Origin: Apibacter sp. B3706
GTDB taxonomy: Bacteria; Bacteroidota; Bacteroidia; Flavobacteriales; Weeksellaceae
DNA: 64,000 nt
NCBI RefSeq assembly: GCF_011082725.1
Contig: NZ_CP049715.1
Coordinates: 1,054,001-1,118,000, forward strand
Direction of reading: 5' to 3'
Both the position numbers and the translations under genes were made by a program. Position 1 is the stretch's first letter; every line of letters begins with the position of its first letter. Shown in pieces: positions 1 through 9,365 of this stretch. The notes below the pieces were generated by a model. That model saw only the letters and a list, made by a program, of their open reading frames with translations, had not been told where the DNA came from and searched no databases.

Positions 1-976
1 GTAGACTTGAGATAAATTTTTTACTGTCTTCAACGCTTAATCCTTTTTCTACATGGTCTATCTGAGAAAGATGAATAGTCAGATTACTATCTATACTACT
101 AAATTCTGATTTGATCTCTGAATATAGATGATTAAATTGTTCTTGTAATTTGCTTTCAAATTCAGAGGATATTGAAAATATTGCAGAAGCTTCTCTGGGT
201 ATAGCATTTCTCAAGCCTCCTCCATCAACAGAAATCAATTGAATATTAAATTTTAAAAAATCATATAAAAAACGGTTTAATAACTTATTAGAATTACCTA
301 AACCTTTATGAATTTCCATTCCGGAATGACCTCCATGTAAACCGGACAAATTAATTCGGTAAGTTTTAGAATTTTTATTGATTTCTTTTTCTTCATAATT
401 TGCTTTCGCTGTAACATCAATTCCTCCCGCACAACCTATGTCAATTTCATCATCTTCTTCTGTATCCAAATTAAGCAAAATATCTCCTGATAATATATCT
501 TTACTTAATTCGAATGCTCCGGTTAAACCGGTTTCTTCGTCAATGGTAAATAAAGCTTCTATAGCCGGATGCTTAATATCTTTTGAAGATAAAACACTCA
601 TTATGGCAGCGACTCCTATTCCGTTGTCTGCCCCTAAGGTTGTACCTAATGCATGAACCCAATCTCCTTCATAAGTCATTTGTATTCCTTGGGTTTCAAA
701 ATCAAAATCAACATCATTATTTTTTTGGCAGACCATGTCCAAATGGGATTGTAAAACCACCTTTTTTCTATTTTCATATCCCGGAGTTGCCGGTTTTTTT
801 ATTACCACATTTCCACAGATATCTTCAATAGTTTCTAAATGTAAAGATGCTCCAAAGTCTTTAATAAATTTGATAACTTTTTCTTCTTTTTTAGAAGGTC
901 TTGGTACGGAGTTCAAATCTGCAAAATGATTCCATATAGACTCGGGTTTCAATTTCTTAATAGTGTTGTTATTCAT
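1..976 (-). CDS. pepD: Cytosol nonspecific dipeptidase PepD (M20 family), 5' part only
   Basis: Reading the minus strand from an ATG at 976 gives an open frame of 325 codons that runs off the window's left edge, so only the N-terminal two thirds of a roughly 480-residue protein are visible. It matches the aminoacyl-histidine dipeptidase family, which hydrolyses dipeptides in the cytoplasm with two zinc ions. Visible M20 metal and catalytic residues: the SHLDMV segment (H78, D80), the GADNGIG segment (D117), and the DEETG segment (E147 and E148, catalytic base and metal ligand). No frameshift or internal stop was seen in the visible part. The start has a CAAATTTC (minus: GAAATTTG, one mismatch to TAnnTTTG) about 35 bases upstream. 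The gene is divergent from the aminopeptidase at 1303. Confidence 0.9.
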   Translation of the reverse strand, partial: MNNNTIKKLKPESIWNHFADLNSVPRPSKKEEKVIKFIKDFGASLHLETIEDICGNVVIKKPATPGYENRKKVVLQSHLDMVCQKNNDVDFDFETQGIQMTYEGDWVHALGTTLGADNGIGVAAIMSVLSSKDIKHPAIEALFTIDEETGLTGAFELSKDILSGDILLNLDTEEDDEIDIGCAGGIDVTAKANYEEKEINKNSKTYRINLSGLHGGHSGMEIHKGLGNSNKLLNRFLYDFLKFNIQLISVDGGGLRNAIPREASAIFSISSEFESKLQEQFNHLYSEIKSEFSSIDSNLTIHLSQIDHVEKGLSVEDSKKFISSL

Positions 977-1302
977 ATCTTATCTTATTAAGAGGAATTT
1001 TTATTGAACAAATTTCGCTTTTTTTTATAAAAAAAACCTGCAATTTTTGCCTTTAAATACATAAAAAAAGAAAAACCTAATTTAAATTTTAATAATTAAC
1101 AATTAGGCTATTTAATGTTTATTGATAATATTTAGAAATATAGCCTTTCATTTTATTAATAATGCATTTATATGCTCTTTTGTAATAATAAATTTATCTA
1201 TATAACAATAAAGTAAATAATCTAAAAAAGCTCATTTAACTTTTCTAAAATTATAAAGAGTTGAAGTATTATTGTTATTTTTGATAAATAAAAATTAGTT
1301 AA
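977..1302. other. Divergent intergenic region between pepD and the M24 aminopeptidase
   Basis: A 326-base AT-rich spacer. On the plus strand TATTTTTG at 1276-1283 fits the Bacteroidota -7 element TAnnTTTG and lies 20 bases before the ATG at 1303, but no TTG stands at the right distance upstream. No hairpin, repeat or small gene was recognised. Confidence 0.4.
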
Positions 1303-2601
1303 ATGAATACCAGATATAATGCTTTAGACAAAGATTTATTTATTAAAAATAGAAAAAAATTTGTCCAAAGAATGGCCCCAAAATCAGTTGCAATATTCAA
1401 CAGCAATGATATTTATCCTATCAGTGCAGACAGTACTCTCCCTTTTCAACAGCAACGAGATTTATTTTATCTTTCGGGAATAGATCAAGAAGAATCAATT
1501 TTAGTATTATGTCCCTATGCTTATTTAGAGGAACATAGAGAAATGCTTTTTTTACGGGAAACTAATGAACATATTGCCATTTGGGAAGGAGAAAAATATT
1601 CTAAAGAGCAAGCAACTGAGGTTTCAGGAATTAAAAATGTGTATTGGTTACAAGATTTTGATAAAATTCTTGAAATGGTTATTGTTCAAATGGATAATAT
1701 ATATATAAATATTAACGAACATTACAGAGCCGAAAAAGTTGTTGAAACCCGAGAAGACAGATTCATAAAAAAATTACAAAATAAATACAGAGGTCATTGT
1801 TATTTACGAAGCAATCCTATCTTACAACACCTACGCTCAATTAAAGAACCTGAAGAAATAAATGCTATTCAACAAGCTTGTGATATAACGGAAAAAGGGT
1901 TTAGAAGGATTCTTCCATTTATTAAACCGGGAGTTTGGGAATATGAAATTGAAGCGGAGTTAATTTATGAGTTTATTAAAAACCGTTCTAAAGGTTGGGC
2001 TTATACACCTATTATAGCTTCCGGGAAAAACAGCAATGTCTTGCATTATATATTAAATAATAAAGAATGTAAAGACGGAGATGTTGTTTTATTGGACGTG
2101 GGGGCAGAATATGCCAATTATTCTTCTGATATGACACGTACTCTTCCCGTGAACGGAAAATTTACACCCCGACAAAAAGAAGTATACCAATCGGTACTAA
2201 ATGTTAAAAATGAATCTACTAAGCTTTTAATTACCGGTAATAATTGGTACAGTTACCATGAAGAAGTGGGCAATATAATGACGGAAGAATTGTTAAAGTT
2301 AAATCTTTTAACAACAGAAGAAGTTAGAAATCAAGACCCTAAATGGCCCGCTTATAAGAAATATTTTATGCACGGAAATTCTCATCATTTGGGCCTTGAC
2401 ACACACGATTATGGTATACTGACGGAATCATTTGTACCTAATATGGTGTTTACCGTTGAACCGGGTATTTATATTCCGGAGGAAGGATTCGGGATTAGAA
2501 TAGAAGATAATGTAGTGATTCAATCGAATGGAAATCCGCACAATTTAATGAGAAATATACCTATCGAAATTGAAGAATTAGAAGATCTTATGAATTCATG
2601 A
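1303..2601 (+). CDS. pepP: Xaa-Pro aminopeptidase, M24B (aminopeptidase P) family
   Basis: A 432-residue cytoplasmic metallopeptidase predicted to remove an N-terminal residue preceding proline. The N-terminal creatinase/prolidase domain spans roughly residues 1-165 and the pita-bread catalytic domain 175-415. All five metal ligands of the family can be placed: D265 (LLDVGAEY), D276 (SSDMTRT), H361 (NSHHLGLDTHD), E386 (VEPGIY) and E401 (RIEDN). Length is normal. It is followed after 29 bases by the cupin-like gene on the same strand, so the two may be cotranscribed. The symbol reflects family membership; the exact substrate range is not shown by sequence. Confidence 0.9.
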   Translation: MNTRYNALDKDLFIKNRKKFVQRMAPKSVAIFNSNDIYPISADSTLPFQQQRDLFYLSGIDQEESILVLCPYAYLEEHREMLFLRETNEHIAIWEGEKYSKEQATEVSGIKNVYWLQDFDKILEMVIVQMDNIYININEHYRAEKVVETREDRFIKKLQNKYRGHCYLRSNPILQHLRSIKEPEEINAIQQACDITEKGFRRILPFIKPGVWEYEIEAELIYEFIKNRSKGWAYTPIIASGKNSNVLHYILNNKECKDGDVVLLDVGAEYANYSSDMTRTLPVNGKFTPRQKEVYQSVLNVKNESTKLLITGNNWYSYHEEVGNIMTEELLKLNLLTTEEVRNQDPKWPAYKKYFMHGNSHHLGLDTHDYGILTESFVPNMVFTVEPGIYIPEEGFGIRIEDNVVIQSNGNPHNLMRNIPIEIEELEDLMNS

Positions 2602-2630
2602 TACTATAAAAAATTTTAAACCTTTAACCT

Positions 2631-3500
2631 ATGTTTACTTATAAACCTATTGACCGAGTTGAAAAAATATCCAAAGAAGACTTTTATAATCAATATTATA
2701 AACCACAAAAACCGGTTGTAATTGAAAAACTGACTGAAGATTGGCCTGCTTATAAAAAATGGAATTTTGACTATATTAAAAAAGTTGCAGGAGATAAAAT
2801 TGTCCCTCTGTATAATAATGATCCGGTTAGTGCTGACAAAAAAGTAAATGAACCGGACGCCAGAATGAAAATGTCCGACTATATTGATTTACTTCAAAAA
2901 GGCCCGACTGATTTAAGAATATTCTTATTTAATATACTGAAACAAGTACCGGCCATGCAAGACGATTTTAAGTTTCCGGACTTAGGCCTAAATTTATTTA
3001 AAAATTTACCTATGTTGTTTTTCGGAGGTGCGGGTTCCAATGTTTTTATGCATTTTGATATAGATTTAGCCAATATTTTACATTTTCATTTTGCAGGTGA
3101 AAAACAATGCATATTGATGAAACCTCAAGATACGAAGTATATGTATAAAATACCATATGCTACTATTTGCAGAGAAGACATAGATTTTGATAATCCGGAT
3201 TTTGATAAATGGCCCGGATTAAAATACGTTACTCCATATAAGGCTCATTTATCTCATGGTGAAATGCTATATATGCCTGAGGGTTGGTGGCACTATATGC
3301 AATATTTAACTCCGAGTTTTTCAATGAGTTTACGATCTTTGGCTAAAAGACCTGCAAATTTTGCTAATGCTGTATTGAATATTTTCATTAAAAGGAATTA
3401 CGATAATTTTATGAGAAAAAGACAGGGGCAAAAATGGATTGAATATAAAAATAATAAGGCCATACTTGATACTAACAGAGCAATTCATCTTTCAAAATAA
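2631..3500 (+). CDS. Cupin-like (JmjC/cupin_8) domain protein
   Basis: A 289-residue cytoplasmic protein of the cupin-8/JmjC-like class of Fe(II)- and 2-oxoglutarate-dependent oxygenases. The iron-binding triad is visible as H141-x-D143 (MHFDID) and H221 (GWWHYM), inside the double-stranded beta-helix core (about residues 125-235). The N-terminal PVVIEKLTEDWPA segment is typical of this class, where the protein 'relieves' a bound acceptor. Members hydroxylate protein or RNA side chains, but the substrate here cannot be deduced. It lies 29 bases behind the aminopeptidase P gene on the same strand. No signal peptide is present. Confidence 0.8.
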   Translation: MFTYKPIDRVEKISKEDFYNQYYKPQKPVVIEKLTEDWPAYKKWNFDYIKKVAGDKIVPLYNNDPVSADKKVNEPDARMKMSDYIDLLQKGPTDLRIFLFNILKQVPAMQDDFKFPDLGLNLFKNLPMLFFGGAGSNVFMHFDIDLANILHFHFAGEKQCILMKPQDTKYMYKIPYATICREDIDFDNPDFDKWPGLKYVTPYKAHLSHGEMLYMPEGWWHYMQYLTPSFSMSLRSLAKRPANFANAVLNIFIKRNYDNFMRKRQGQKWIEYKNNKAILDTNRAIHLSK

Positions 3501-3562
3501 TTTTTTGATAAGTTGAGCTATAATAACCTGAATTATTTTTTGTTTTGATTAAAATTAATTAT

Positions 3563-3570
3563 TACATTTG
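3563..3570 (+). promoter_or_regulatory. -7 promoter element for the small membrane protein gene
   Basis: TACATTTG matches the Bacteroidota -7 consensus TAnnTTTG exactly. A TTTTG stands 15 bases upstream (3543-3547), rather short for a -33 element. The element overlaps the TTG at 3568, so transcription would start after that codon, and the ATG at 3598 is the usable start. Confidence 0.55.
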
Positions 3571-3597
3571 AGCAAAACAATATATAATAATTGTATT

Positions 3598-3840
3598 ATG
3601 GTAACATTGCTTTATATAGGCGCTTGGCCATTTGTTAAATTTATAGGATTTATTTTATTTTTATTAATTGCCTTTATAGGTTTTTGGTGTCTTACTTTTT
3701 TAGTATGTATCCTTCCATATTGGTTAACTTTTGGTATTGCAGAAAATAAAGGTAAAATAAATGCTCATATAGCTCCTGATGAGGTGAGATCTAAAACTCT
3801 TCCTCAACAACAAAATGTAGAAGTTGTTTATACAAAATAG
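3598..3840 (+). CDS. Small membrane protein, unknown function
   Basis: An 80-residue protein if started at the ATG at 3598. The frame is open back to a TTG at 3568, but that codon lies inside a -7 promoter element and is rejected. Residues about 3-48 form one long or two closely spaced hydrophobic segments rich in Phe, Leu and Ile. The remaining ~30 residues are polar and probably cytoplasmic. No family was recognised. It is closed by a hairpin terminator shared with ackA, which converges on it. Confidence 0.6.
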   Translation: MVTLLYIGAWPFVKFIGFILFLLIAFIGFWCLTFLVCILPYWLTFGIAENKGKINAHIAPDEVRSKTLPQQQNVEVVYTK

Positions 3841-3861
3841 GTAAATTATACTCAACAAAAA

Positions 3862-3895
3862 ACAAAAGCTGCAATAATTTGCAGCTTTTGTTTTA
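3862..3895. terminator. Bidirectional terminator between the small membrane gene and ackA
   Basis: A 13-base perfect inverted repeat (ACAAAAGCTGCAA at 3862-3874, its complement at 3879-3891) with a 4-base loop, flanked by A-rich and T-rich tracts. It sits between two convergent genes and can end transcription from both sides. Confidence 0.85.
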
Positions 3896-3915
3896 TTATC
3901 TTATATCTTTACTAT

Positions 3916-5127
3916 TTACATTTTCTTTAAAATGTTCAAAGTTTCATTAGCTATTTCTAATTCTTCATTAGTAGGTATTATCATTATTTTAACTTTTGAA
4001 TCGGAAGCCTGAACTTCTTCTACCTTTTCCGGCCCGCTCAATTCAACATTCTTGTTTTCATCCAATTTAATACCTAAATAATCTAAGTCTTTACAAATTA
4101 ATGAACGCAATTGGGCATCATTTTCACCGATCCCGGCTGTAAAAGCAATCGCATCCACACCATTTAGAGCGGCTATATACGCTCCTATGTATTTCTTAAC
4201 TCTATAAGAATACAAGTCTAAACACAAAATAGCGTTAGGATCACCGTTTAAATACATCTCGTCAACATCTCTTGCATCGCTTTTTCCGGTAAGACCTAAC
4301 ATTCCAGATTTTTTATTTAGCAGATCATCCAATTCCTCGAATTTAACTCCGCATTCTCTAACCATGTAAAAAAGAACGGATGGATCTATGTCTCCACTTC
4401 TAGTACCCATTACTAAACCATTAAGCGGGGTAAAGCCCATTGAGGTATCAATACTCTCCCCTTTTTCATTAATAGCGGTAATGCTTGATCCATTTCCTAA
4501 ATGAATAGTTATGATTTTAGCTTCTTGATTATTTAAGTAATTTACGGCCTGCCTTCTTACGTATTTATGACTTGTTCCATGCGCTCCGTAAGATCTTATC
4601 TTGTAATCTGTGTAAAAATGGTTTGGAATTGCATATCTGTATGCTTTAGGTGGCATAGTAAGATGGAATGCTGTATCAAATACAGCTACTTGAGGGGTAT
4701 TTGGAAAAAACTTTTGCGCAACTTCAATACCTAACAAGTTAGCAGGATTATGTAAGGGTGCTAAAGCACTCATTTCATCAATTTCGTTTTTTACTTCATC
4801 AGTAATTAAAACCGGAACGTTAAATTTCCCCCCGCCTTGTACAATTCGATGTCCTACTCCTTTTATTTCTGATGGATCATTAATAACTCCAACATCTTTT
4901 GCTGTTAACAATTCAACAATAAGTTTCATTCCTTCAACATGTGTAGGAAATTCTTGATGAATTTGTTTTTTATCTGAAATACCGTTTTTCAGATATTTGT
5001 GTGTAATAATTCCGCCAGTCGTACCTATTCTTTCTACCAATCCTTTAGCAATAACGGAGTTTGAATCCATGTTAAGCAATTGATATTTAATAGAAGAACT
5101 TCCCGCATTAATAACTAATATTAACAT
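3916..5127 (-). CDS. ackA: Acetate kinase
   Basis: A 403-residue enzyme of the ASKHA fold that interconverts acetyl phosphate + ADP and acetate + ATP. The N-terminal phosphate motif VINAGSSSIKYQ and the family signatures around AVFDTAFH, HLGNGSS and GTRSGDIDP are intact, as is the late AFTAGIGEN motif. Length is standard. It stands alone: a strong promoter lies directly upstream, a terminator follows, and no phosphotransacetylase (pta) gene is next to it. It may work with a pta elsewhere or in acetate activation. The start is an ATG 18 bases from the -7 element. Confidence 0.96.
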   Translation of the reverse strand: MLILVINAGSSSIKYQLLNMDSNSVIAKGLVERIGTTGGIITHKYLKNGISDKKQIHQEFPTHVEGMKLIVELLTAKDVGVINDPSEIKGVGHRIVQGGGKFNVPVLITDEVKNEIDEMSALAPLHNPANLLGIEVAQKFFPNTPQVAVFDTAFHLTMPPKAYRYAIPNHFYTDYKIRSYGAHGTSHKYVRRQAVNYLNNQEAKIITIHLGNGSSITAINEKGESIDTSMGFTPLNGLVMGTRSGDIDPSVLFYMVRECGVKFEELDDLLNKKSGMLGLTGKSDARDVDEMYLNGDPNAILCLDLYSYRVKKYIGAYIAALNGVDAIAFTAGIGENDAQLRSLICKDLDYLGIKLDENKNVELSGPEKVEEVQASDSKVKIMIIPTNEELEIANETLNILKKM

Positions 5128-5144
5128 CCTTATAATTTTTAATG

Positions 5145-5175
5145 CAAAAGTATAGCTTTTAAATTTTTATGCAAA
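5145..5175 (-). promoter_or_regulatory. ackA promoter
   Basis: On the minus strand TTTG (5175-5172), 19 bases, then TACTTTTG (5152-5145): an exact fit to the Bacteroidota primary sigma promoter. The start codon is at 5127, so the leader is very short. Confidence 0.8.
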
Positions 5176-5451
5176 AAATTAAATGGATCTTGTGGATTAA
5201 TAATTTTATTATTTATCTTACTTTAATCTTTTTACTTCATAAAAGTTAGTATTTCTAATTAATATGTTTAACAGATGATTCATTTAATTATTTTAATTAA
5301 AAATGATAAATACCCAATTAAATAATACAATTGGTTTTCTTAATAAAAAATTTAATATTTATCCAAATTTTAAGGAGTGATAAGCACCTGTTTAATTTTT
5401 TATATTAATAAATAATACTTTAAAAAACCCCTAAACATAATTAGCAAATGC

Positions 5452-5478
5452 AAAAAAAAATCCGGAAAAATTCCGGAT
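5452..5478 (-). terminator. ahcY terminator
   Basis: ATCCGGAA (5460-5467), a 3-base loop, then TTCCGGAT (5471-5478). In the minus direction the hairpin is followed by a run of T (plus-strand A-tract 5452-5460). It stands 25 bases after the ahcY stop. Confidence 0.9.
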
Positions 5479-5503
5479 CATAATTAGTGTAGTAATGAAT
5501 TTA

Positions 5504-6817
5504 TTAATATCTATATTCATCCGATTTAAATGGTCCTTTAACAGGAACTCCAATATATTTTGCCTGTTTTTCTGAAAGAGTATCCAATTCAACCCCTATT
5601 TTAGCCAGGTGAAGCATGGCAACTTTTTCGTCTAAATGTTTAGGCAAGGTATAAACTTTATTTTCATAGTTATTTGAATTGTGCCATAATTCTATTTGAG
5701 CCAGCGTTTGATTGCAAAAAGAATTACTCATCACAAAACTTGGATGACCGGTTGCACAACCTAAATTTACTAATCGACCTTCGGCAAGAACAATAATATC
5801 TTTACCATTGATCGTATATTTATCTACTTGCGGCTTAATAGTAACCTTTGTAGATCCATAGTTGGCATTTAACCAGGCCATATCAATTTCATTATCGAAA
5901 TGTCCTATATTACAAACTACGGTTTTATCTTTCATATTCTCGAAATGCTTACTTTGAATAATATCGCAATTTCCTGTACAAGTAATTACAATATCAGCTT
6001 TGGTAATGGCATAATCCATCTTTTTAACTTCATATCCATCCATAGCGGCTTGTAAGGCACAAATCGGGTCGATTTCAGTAACTATAACTCTGGCTCCTGC
6101 TCCTCTAAATGAAGCCGCTGAACCTTTTCCTACATCACCATATCCTGCAACTACAACTACTTTTCCCGCAATCATCAAATCTGTTGCCCTGCGTACTGCA
6201 TCAACAGCAGATTCTTTACATCCGTATTTATTATCAAATTTAGACTTGGTTACGGAATCATTTATATTGATGGCCGGTAATAGCAGCGTACCGTTTTTTA
6301 CTCTTTCGTGCAAACGATGTACACCTGTAGTAGTTTCTTCTGATAAACCTTTAATTCCCGGTACTAACTCGGGATATTTATCTAAAACCATATTTGTTAA
6401 ATCTCCTCCATCATCTAAAATCATGTTTAACGGCTTTTTATCTTCACCAAAGAAAAGAGTTTGTTCAATACACCAGTTAAATTCGTCTTCATTCATTCCC
6501 TTCCAAGCATATACAGATGTTCCTTTAGCTGCTATAGCAGCTGCTGCGTGATCTTGAGTAGAAAAAATATTACATGAGCTCCAAGAAACTTCAGCTCCTA
6601 ATGCTTGTAAGGTTTCAATTAAAACAGCGGTTTGTATAGTCATATGAAGACAACCGGCTATCCTTGCGCCTTTCAAGGGCTGTTCGTCTTTGTATTCTTT
6701 ACGTAAGGCCATCAATCCGGGCATTTCTGCTTCCGCTAATTCAATTTCCATTCTTCCCCAATCGGCCAATGAGATATCCTTTACTTTATAAGGGATATAA
6801 TCAATTTTTGTGCTCAT
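5504..6817 (-). CDS. ahcY: Adenosylhomocysteinase (S-adenosyl-L-homocysteine hydrolase)
   Basis: A 437-residue NAD-dependent cytoplasmic enzyme that splits S-adenosylhomocysteine into adenosine and homocysteine, recycling the product of methylation reactions. The NAD-binding GYGDVGKG is at 225-232. The substrate-site segments CLHMT (56-60), DDGGD (135-139), EETTTGV (160-166) and the K191/D195 pair are intact, and the C-terminal PFKSDEYRY matches the family ending that reaches into the neighbouring subunit. Own promoter and own terminator make it a single-gene unit. The start ATG follows the -7 element by 17 bases. Confidence 0.97.
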   Translation of the reverse strand: MSTKIDYIPYKVKDISLADWGRMEIELAEAEMPGLMALRKEYKDEQPLKGARIAGCLHMTIQTAVLIETLQALGAEVSWSSCNIFSTQDHAAAAIAAKGTSVYAWKGMNEDEFNWCIEQTLFFGEDKKPLNMILDDGGDLTNMVLDKYPELVPGIKGLSEETTTGVHRLHERVKNGTLLLPAININDSVTKSKFDNKYGCKESAVDAVRRATDLMIAGKVVVVAGYGDVGKGSAASFRGAGARVIVTEIDPICALQAAMDGYEVKKMDYAITKADIVITCTGNCDIIQSKHFENMKDKTVVCNIGHFDNEIDMAWLNANYGSTKVTIKPQVDKYTINGKDIIVLAEGRLVNLGCATGHPSFVMSNSFCNQTLAQIELWHNSNNYENKVYTLPKHLDEKVAMLHLAKIGVELDTLSEKQAKYIGVPVKGPFKSDEYRY

Positions 6818-7118
6818 ACTAATAAAATTTATTCAAAGTTATTAATTTAATTCACAACTTACAACTTAAATTTATCTTTAAAAATTAATAAATTCGTAGA
6901 TTTGTATTATAAAAGAATAAAATCTAATTATCCATGCAGTTAGATATTAAATTTTCGCGGTAATTGAATATAGGATCAATAAATTTTTTAGGTTATGCTT
7001 AGACTATTTTTTAATATTACTAATTTGATTCTTAAATATTAATGTTAAATATATTTTATAAGTTGGGTTAAAGTATTTATTAGTATTAAAAAAGATACGT
7101 TTTTGTAAAATTTATAGT
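6818..7118. other. Divergent spacer between ahcY and the amidase gene
   Basis: 301 bases. It contains the ahcY promoter and, on the plus strand, TAGATTTG at 6897-6904, an exact -7 element that would give the amidase gene a ~210-base leader, plus a near match (TACGTTTT) at 7097-7104 closer to the gene. Nothing else is recognised. Confidence 0.35.
6834..6864 (-). promoter_or_regulatory. ahcY promoter
   Basis: Minus strand TTG (6864-6862), 20 bases, TAACTTTG (6841-6834), an exact match to the -33/-7 consensus. Confidence 0.75.
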
Positions 7119-7901
7119 ATGATTACGAATGATTTATTTGTCAATTTAATCGAATATTCTCCTCAGTGGGAAAATTGTTCTGAAAATCTTTCTTTTTTAT
7201 CATTACTTTTAGAAAATTTAACTTCATCGGATCTTATTATTTTACCTGAAATGTTTAATTCCGGTTTCAGTCTTAATCCTACTAAAATCGCTGAAAAAAT
7301 GGACGGTAGAACAATAAAGTGGATGATTGAAATTTCTTTAAAAAAACACACCGCTATTTGTGGAAGTTTAGTAATTGAAGATAATGGCAATTTTTATAAC
7401 CGATTTATCTTTGTTGCTGAAGGAAAAATAGTAACGTATTATGATAAGCGACATTTATTTTCATATGGAGGAGAAAATCGATCTTATACAGCGGGAAATA
7501 ATCGCGTTGTTTTTTCCTATAGAGGATGGAAAATTTGTCCAATGATTTGCTTTGATCTTCGTTTTCCGGTTTGGTTCAGAAATACGGAGTATTATGATTT
7601 ATTGATAAATGTTGCTAATTGGCCGGATTCTCGTATAGATACTTGGGATACATTATTGAAAGCTCGTGCCATTGAAAATTTATGTTATGTTTGCGGAGTA
7701 AACAGAATCGGTTCTGAACCAACCGGGCTCAATTATATTGGTCATTCGTCAATTTACACACCCGTTGGTAAAAAGTTAAATTTAACAAATAACCGTAATA
7801 CAATTTATAGTCAAAACATTTCATTAGATGAAATAAAGAAATGGAGATCTCAATATAATTTTTTAGAAGAACAAGATCATTTTAAAATTTTAAATGAATA
7901 G
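7119..7901 (+). CDS. Carbon-nitrogen hydrolase, omega-amidase (YafV/Nit2) type
   Basis: A 260-residue cytoplasmic nitrilase-superfamily amidase. The Glu-Lys-Cys triad is present: E44 (LPEMFNSGF), K110 (YDKRHLF) and C144 (MICFDLRFP). The YDKRHLFSYGGE context and the short length fit the omega-amidase branch, which hydrolyses 2-oxoglutaramate and 2-oxosuccinamate. In some bacteria this branch repairs by-products of transamination, including those of methionine salvage. It is divergent from ahcY, a methyl-cycle gene, which makes a link to sulfur amino acid metabolism possible but unproven. It converges on rsmD. Confidence 0.85.
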   Translation: MITNDLFVNLIEYSPQWENCSENLSFLSLLLENLTSSDLIILPEMFNSGFSLNPTKIAEKMDGRTIKWMIEISLKKHTAICGSLVIEDNGNFYNRFIFVAEGKIVTYYDKRHLFSYGGENRSYTAGNNRVVFSYRGWKICPMICFDLRFPVWFRNTEYYDLLINVANWPDSRIDTWDTLLKARAIENLCYVCGVNRIGSEPTGLNYIGHSSIYTPVGKKLNLTNNRNTIYSQNISLDEIKKWRSQYNFLEEQDHFKILNE

Positions 7902-7998
7902 AAAAGAAATTGAAACAGATTTATTTTTTATGAATTTTTAAAATTATTTTTAATTATAAAACATATTTAAAATAATTCGTATAAACATGTACTAATGG

Positions 7999-8553
7999 TT
8001 AATCATGAGATAAACTAAAAAAAGAGAATCGAACATTACCGTATTTTCTGGATTCGGTAAAATTTGGAAATTCGGAAAAATCTTTTCTTGTATTATGTTC
8101 TAAAATAAATTCGCCTTGTTCGGATAAAAAATAATTCTCAAATACAGATTTTATTAAATTTTCGTATTGTTTATCTTCTAAATCGAAAGGGGGATCTGCA
8201 AATATGAGATCATATTTTTTATAGCTTTGTTTTTCTAAAAAACTAAAAACATTTTGTTTTATCACATTTACTTCATTTATTCCTAAGACTTTAATGGTAT
8301 CTTGAATAAATTTAACATGCTTTCCGTTCAATTCTACCGAGGTTATATCTTTACAACCACGCGAAGCAAATTCATAATCTATTGAACCAATCCCGGAAAA
8401 TAAATCGAGCACTGAAATATCCGATATCATATATCTATTGGAAATAATGCTAAATAATGCTTCTTTCGCAAAATCAGTTGTGGGTCTAACATCAAAATGT
8501 TTGGGGGCTGAAATCTTCTTTCCCTTTAATTTTCCTGATATAATTCGTATCAT
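7999..8553 (-). CDS. rsmD: 16S rRNA (guanine-966 N2)-methyltransferase RsmD
   Basis: A 184-residue class I SAM methyltransferase that modifies 16S rRNA during 30S assembly. The N-terminal RIISGKLKGKK segment, the SAM-binding DLFSGIGS (50-57) and the catalytic DPPF (120-123) identify the family. It overlaps the preceding DUF3822 gene by 4 bases (ATGA), so the two are translationally coupled from the promoter at 9335. This DUF3822-rsmD order is a conserved Bacteroidota arrangement. Confidence 0.92.
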   Translation of the reverse strand: MIRIISGKLKGKKISAPKHFDVRPTTDFAKEALFSIISNRYMISDISVLDLFSGIGSIDYEFASRGCKDITSVELNGKHVKFIQDTIKVLGINEVNVIKQNVFSFLEKQSYKKYDLIFADPPFDLEDKQYENLIKSVFENYFLSEQGEFILEHNTRKDFSEFPNFTESRKYGNVRFSFFSLSHD

Positions 8554-9311
8554 ATATCTAATAGTGTATAATTTTCTCTTTTAAAAGTGTTTTGATCACC
8601 GGGTACTACCTTTTGAAAAAGCTTTTCAAATTTTTTTATTGCATTCAGATGGTGCGGTATATGGTAATAATATAATATATGGGTTGAAAGATTTTGGGAT
8701 AAAGTGTTTGCAATAAATTTCAAAAAATATTCTATATCCTCAACTTTTTTGTATGGATATATATTATATAAAATTAATTTTTGATTTTCTATAATGGATA
8801 TCTCAAAATAATGATCGTAAATGTGTATAAAAAAACCATTACTGTAAAGGTTTTTGTTAATTTTTGATAAAAATTTAAATCCCGTATGAGAAATTCTTAT
8901 TTTTTCGGAATAAGAGGTAAAAAGAGTTTCAATTATTTCGGGATAATAAAAAACTAAAACTAAATCAAAATTGGGTATTAAATTAAATCGTATTCCTAAA
9001 TTTTCTAAATGCGGAACATTAAGATTTAAAAACTTTTCTGCAGTTCTTTCTTCAAAAAATTCATTGGGAATAAGGGTAAATTTGTCATTTAATAGTGTAA
9101 TGTCTAAAAAATTACACTTGGTATCAAAAAAATTATTTCTTAAAAGTTTATGTGTTAAAATTTCTTTATCTACTTGATTCACTAAATTTTCATAATGTAT
9201 AATTTTTTTTTCATTATTTATAATATAAGAAGCTTTTTTATCTTCAAATAAAAAATTTACTGTAGTAGATAATGATGGATTGGAGGTATGTAATCGTTTA
9301 CTTTTTTTCAA
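8550..9311 (-). CDS. DUF3822 family protein
   Basis: A 253-residue cytoplasmic protein without a signal peptide. Sequence character and its place directly ahead of rsmD fit DUF3822, a Bacteroidota family with an actin/ASKHA-like appearance and no assigned role. The frame begins with a TTG at 9311 (KKSKRLHT follows). No ATG or GTG exists between the promoter and this codon in this frame, so TTG is the probable start. The stop overlaps the rsmD start by 4 bases. A role in ribosome maturation is only guilt by association. Confidence 0.75.
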   Translation of the reverse strand: MKKSKRLHTSNPSLSTTVNFLFEDKKASYIINNEKKIIHYENLVNQVDKEILTHKLLRNNFFDTKCNFLDITLLNDKFTLIPNEFFEERTAEKFLNLNVPHLENLGIRFNLIPNFDLVLVFYYPEIIETLFTSYSEKIRISHTGFKFLSKINKNLYSNGFFIHIYDHYFEISIIENQKLILYNIYPYKKVEDIEYFLKFIANTLSQNLSTHILYYYHIPHHLNAIKKFEKLFQKVVPGDQNTFKRENYTLLDI

Positions 9312-9334
9312 AGCTTGATTATTATTATGAATAG

Positions 9335-9365
9335 CAAATATAAATCATATCAACATCATACACAA
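9335..9365 (-). promoter_or_regulatory. Promoter of the DUF3822-rsmD operon
   Basis: Minus strand TTG (9365-9363), 20 bases, TATATTTG (9342-9335). It lies 24 bases before the TTG start at 9311 and supports that start. Confidence 0.75.

Larger units (their letters stand above)
5128..5503. other. Intergenic region between ahcY and ackA
   Basis: 376 bases holding the ackA promoter on the right of ackA and the ahcY terminator at its far end. The ~280 bases between are AT-rich, and no gene, repeat or RNA fold was recognised there. Confidence 0.5.

Noticed and set aside
438-929. Overlapping plus-strand open frames at the left end
   Set aside because: They run antisense to the intact PepD coding frame on the minus strand, have no promoter or family resemblance, and are composition shadows.
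6897-6963. Nine-codon leader peptide frame (6934-6963) behind a -7 element upstream of the amidase gene
   Set aside because: No attenuator-like hairpins, no run of one amino acid codon, and the downstream gene is unlikely to need a leader; likely chance.
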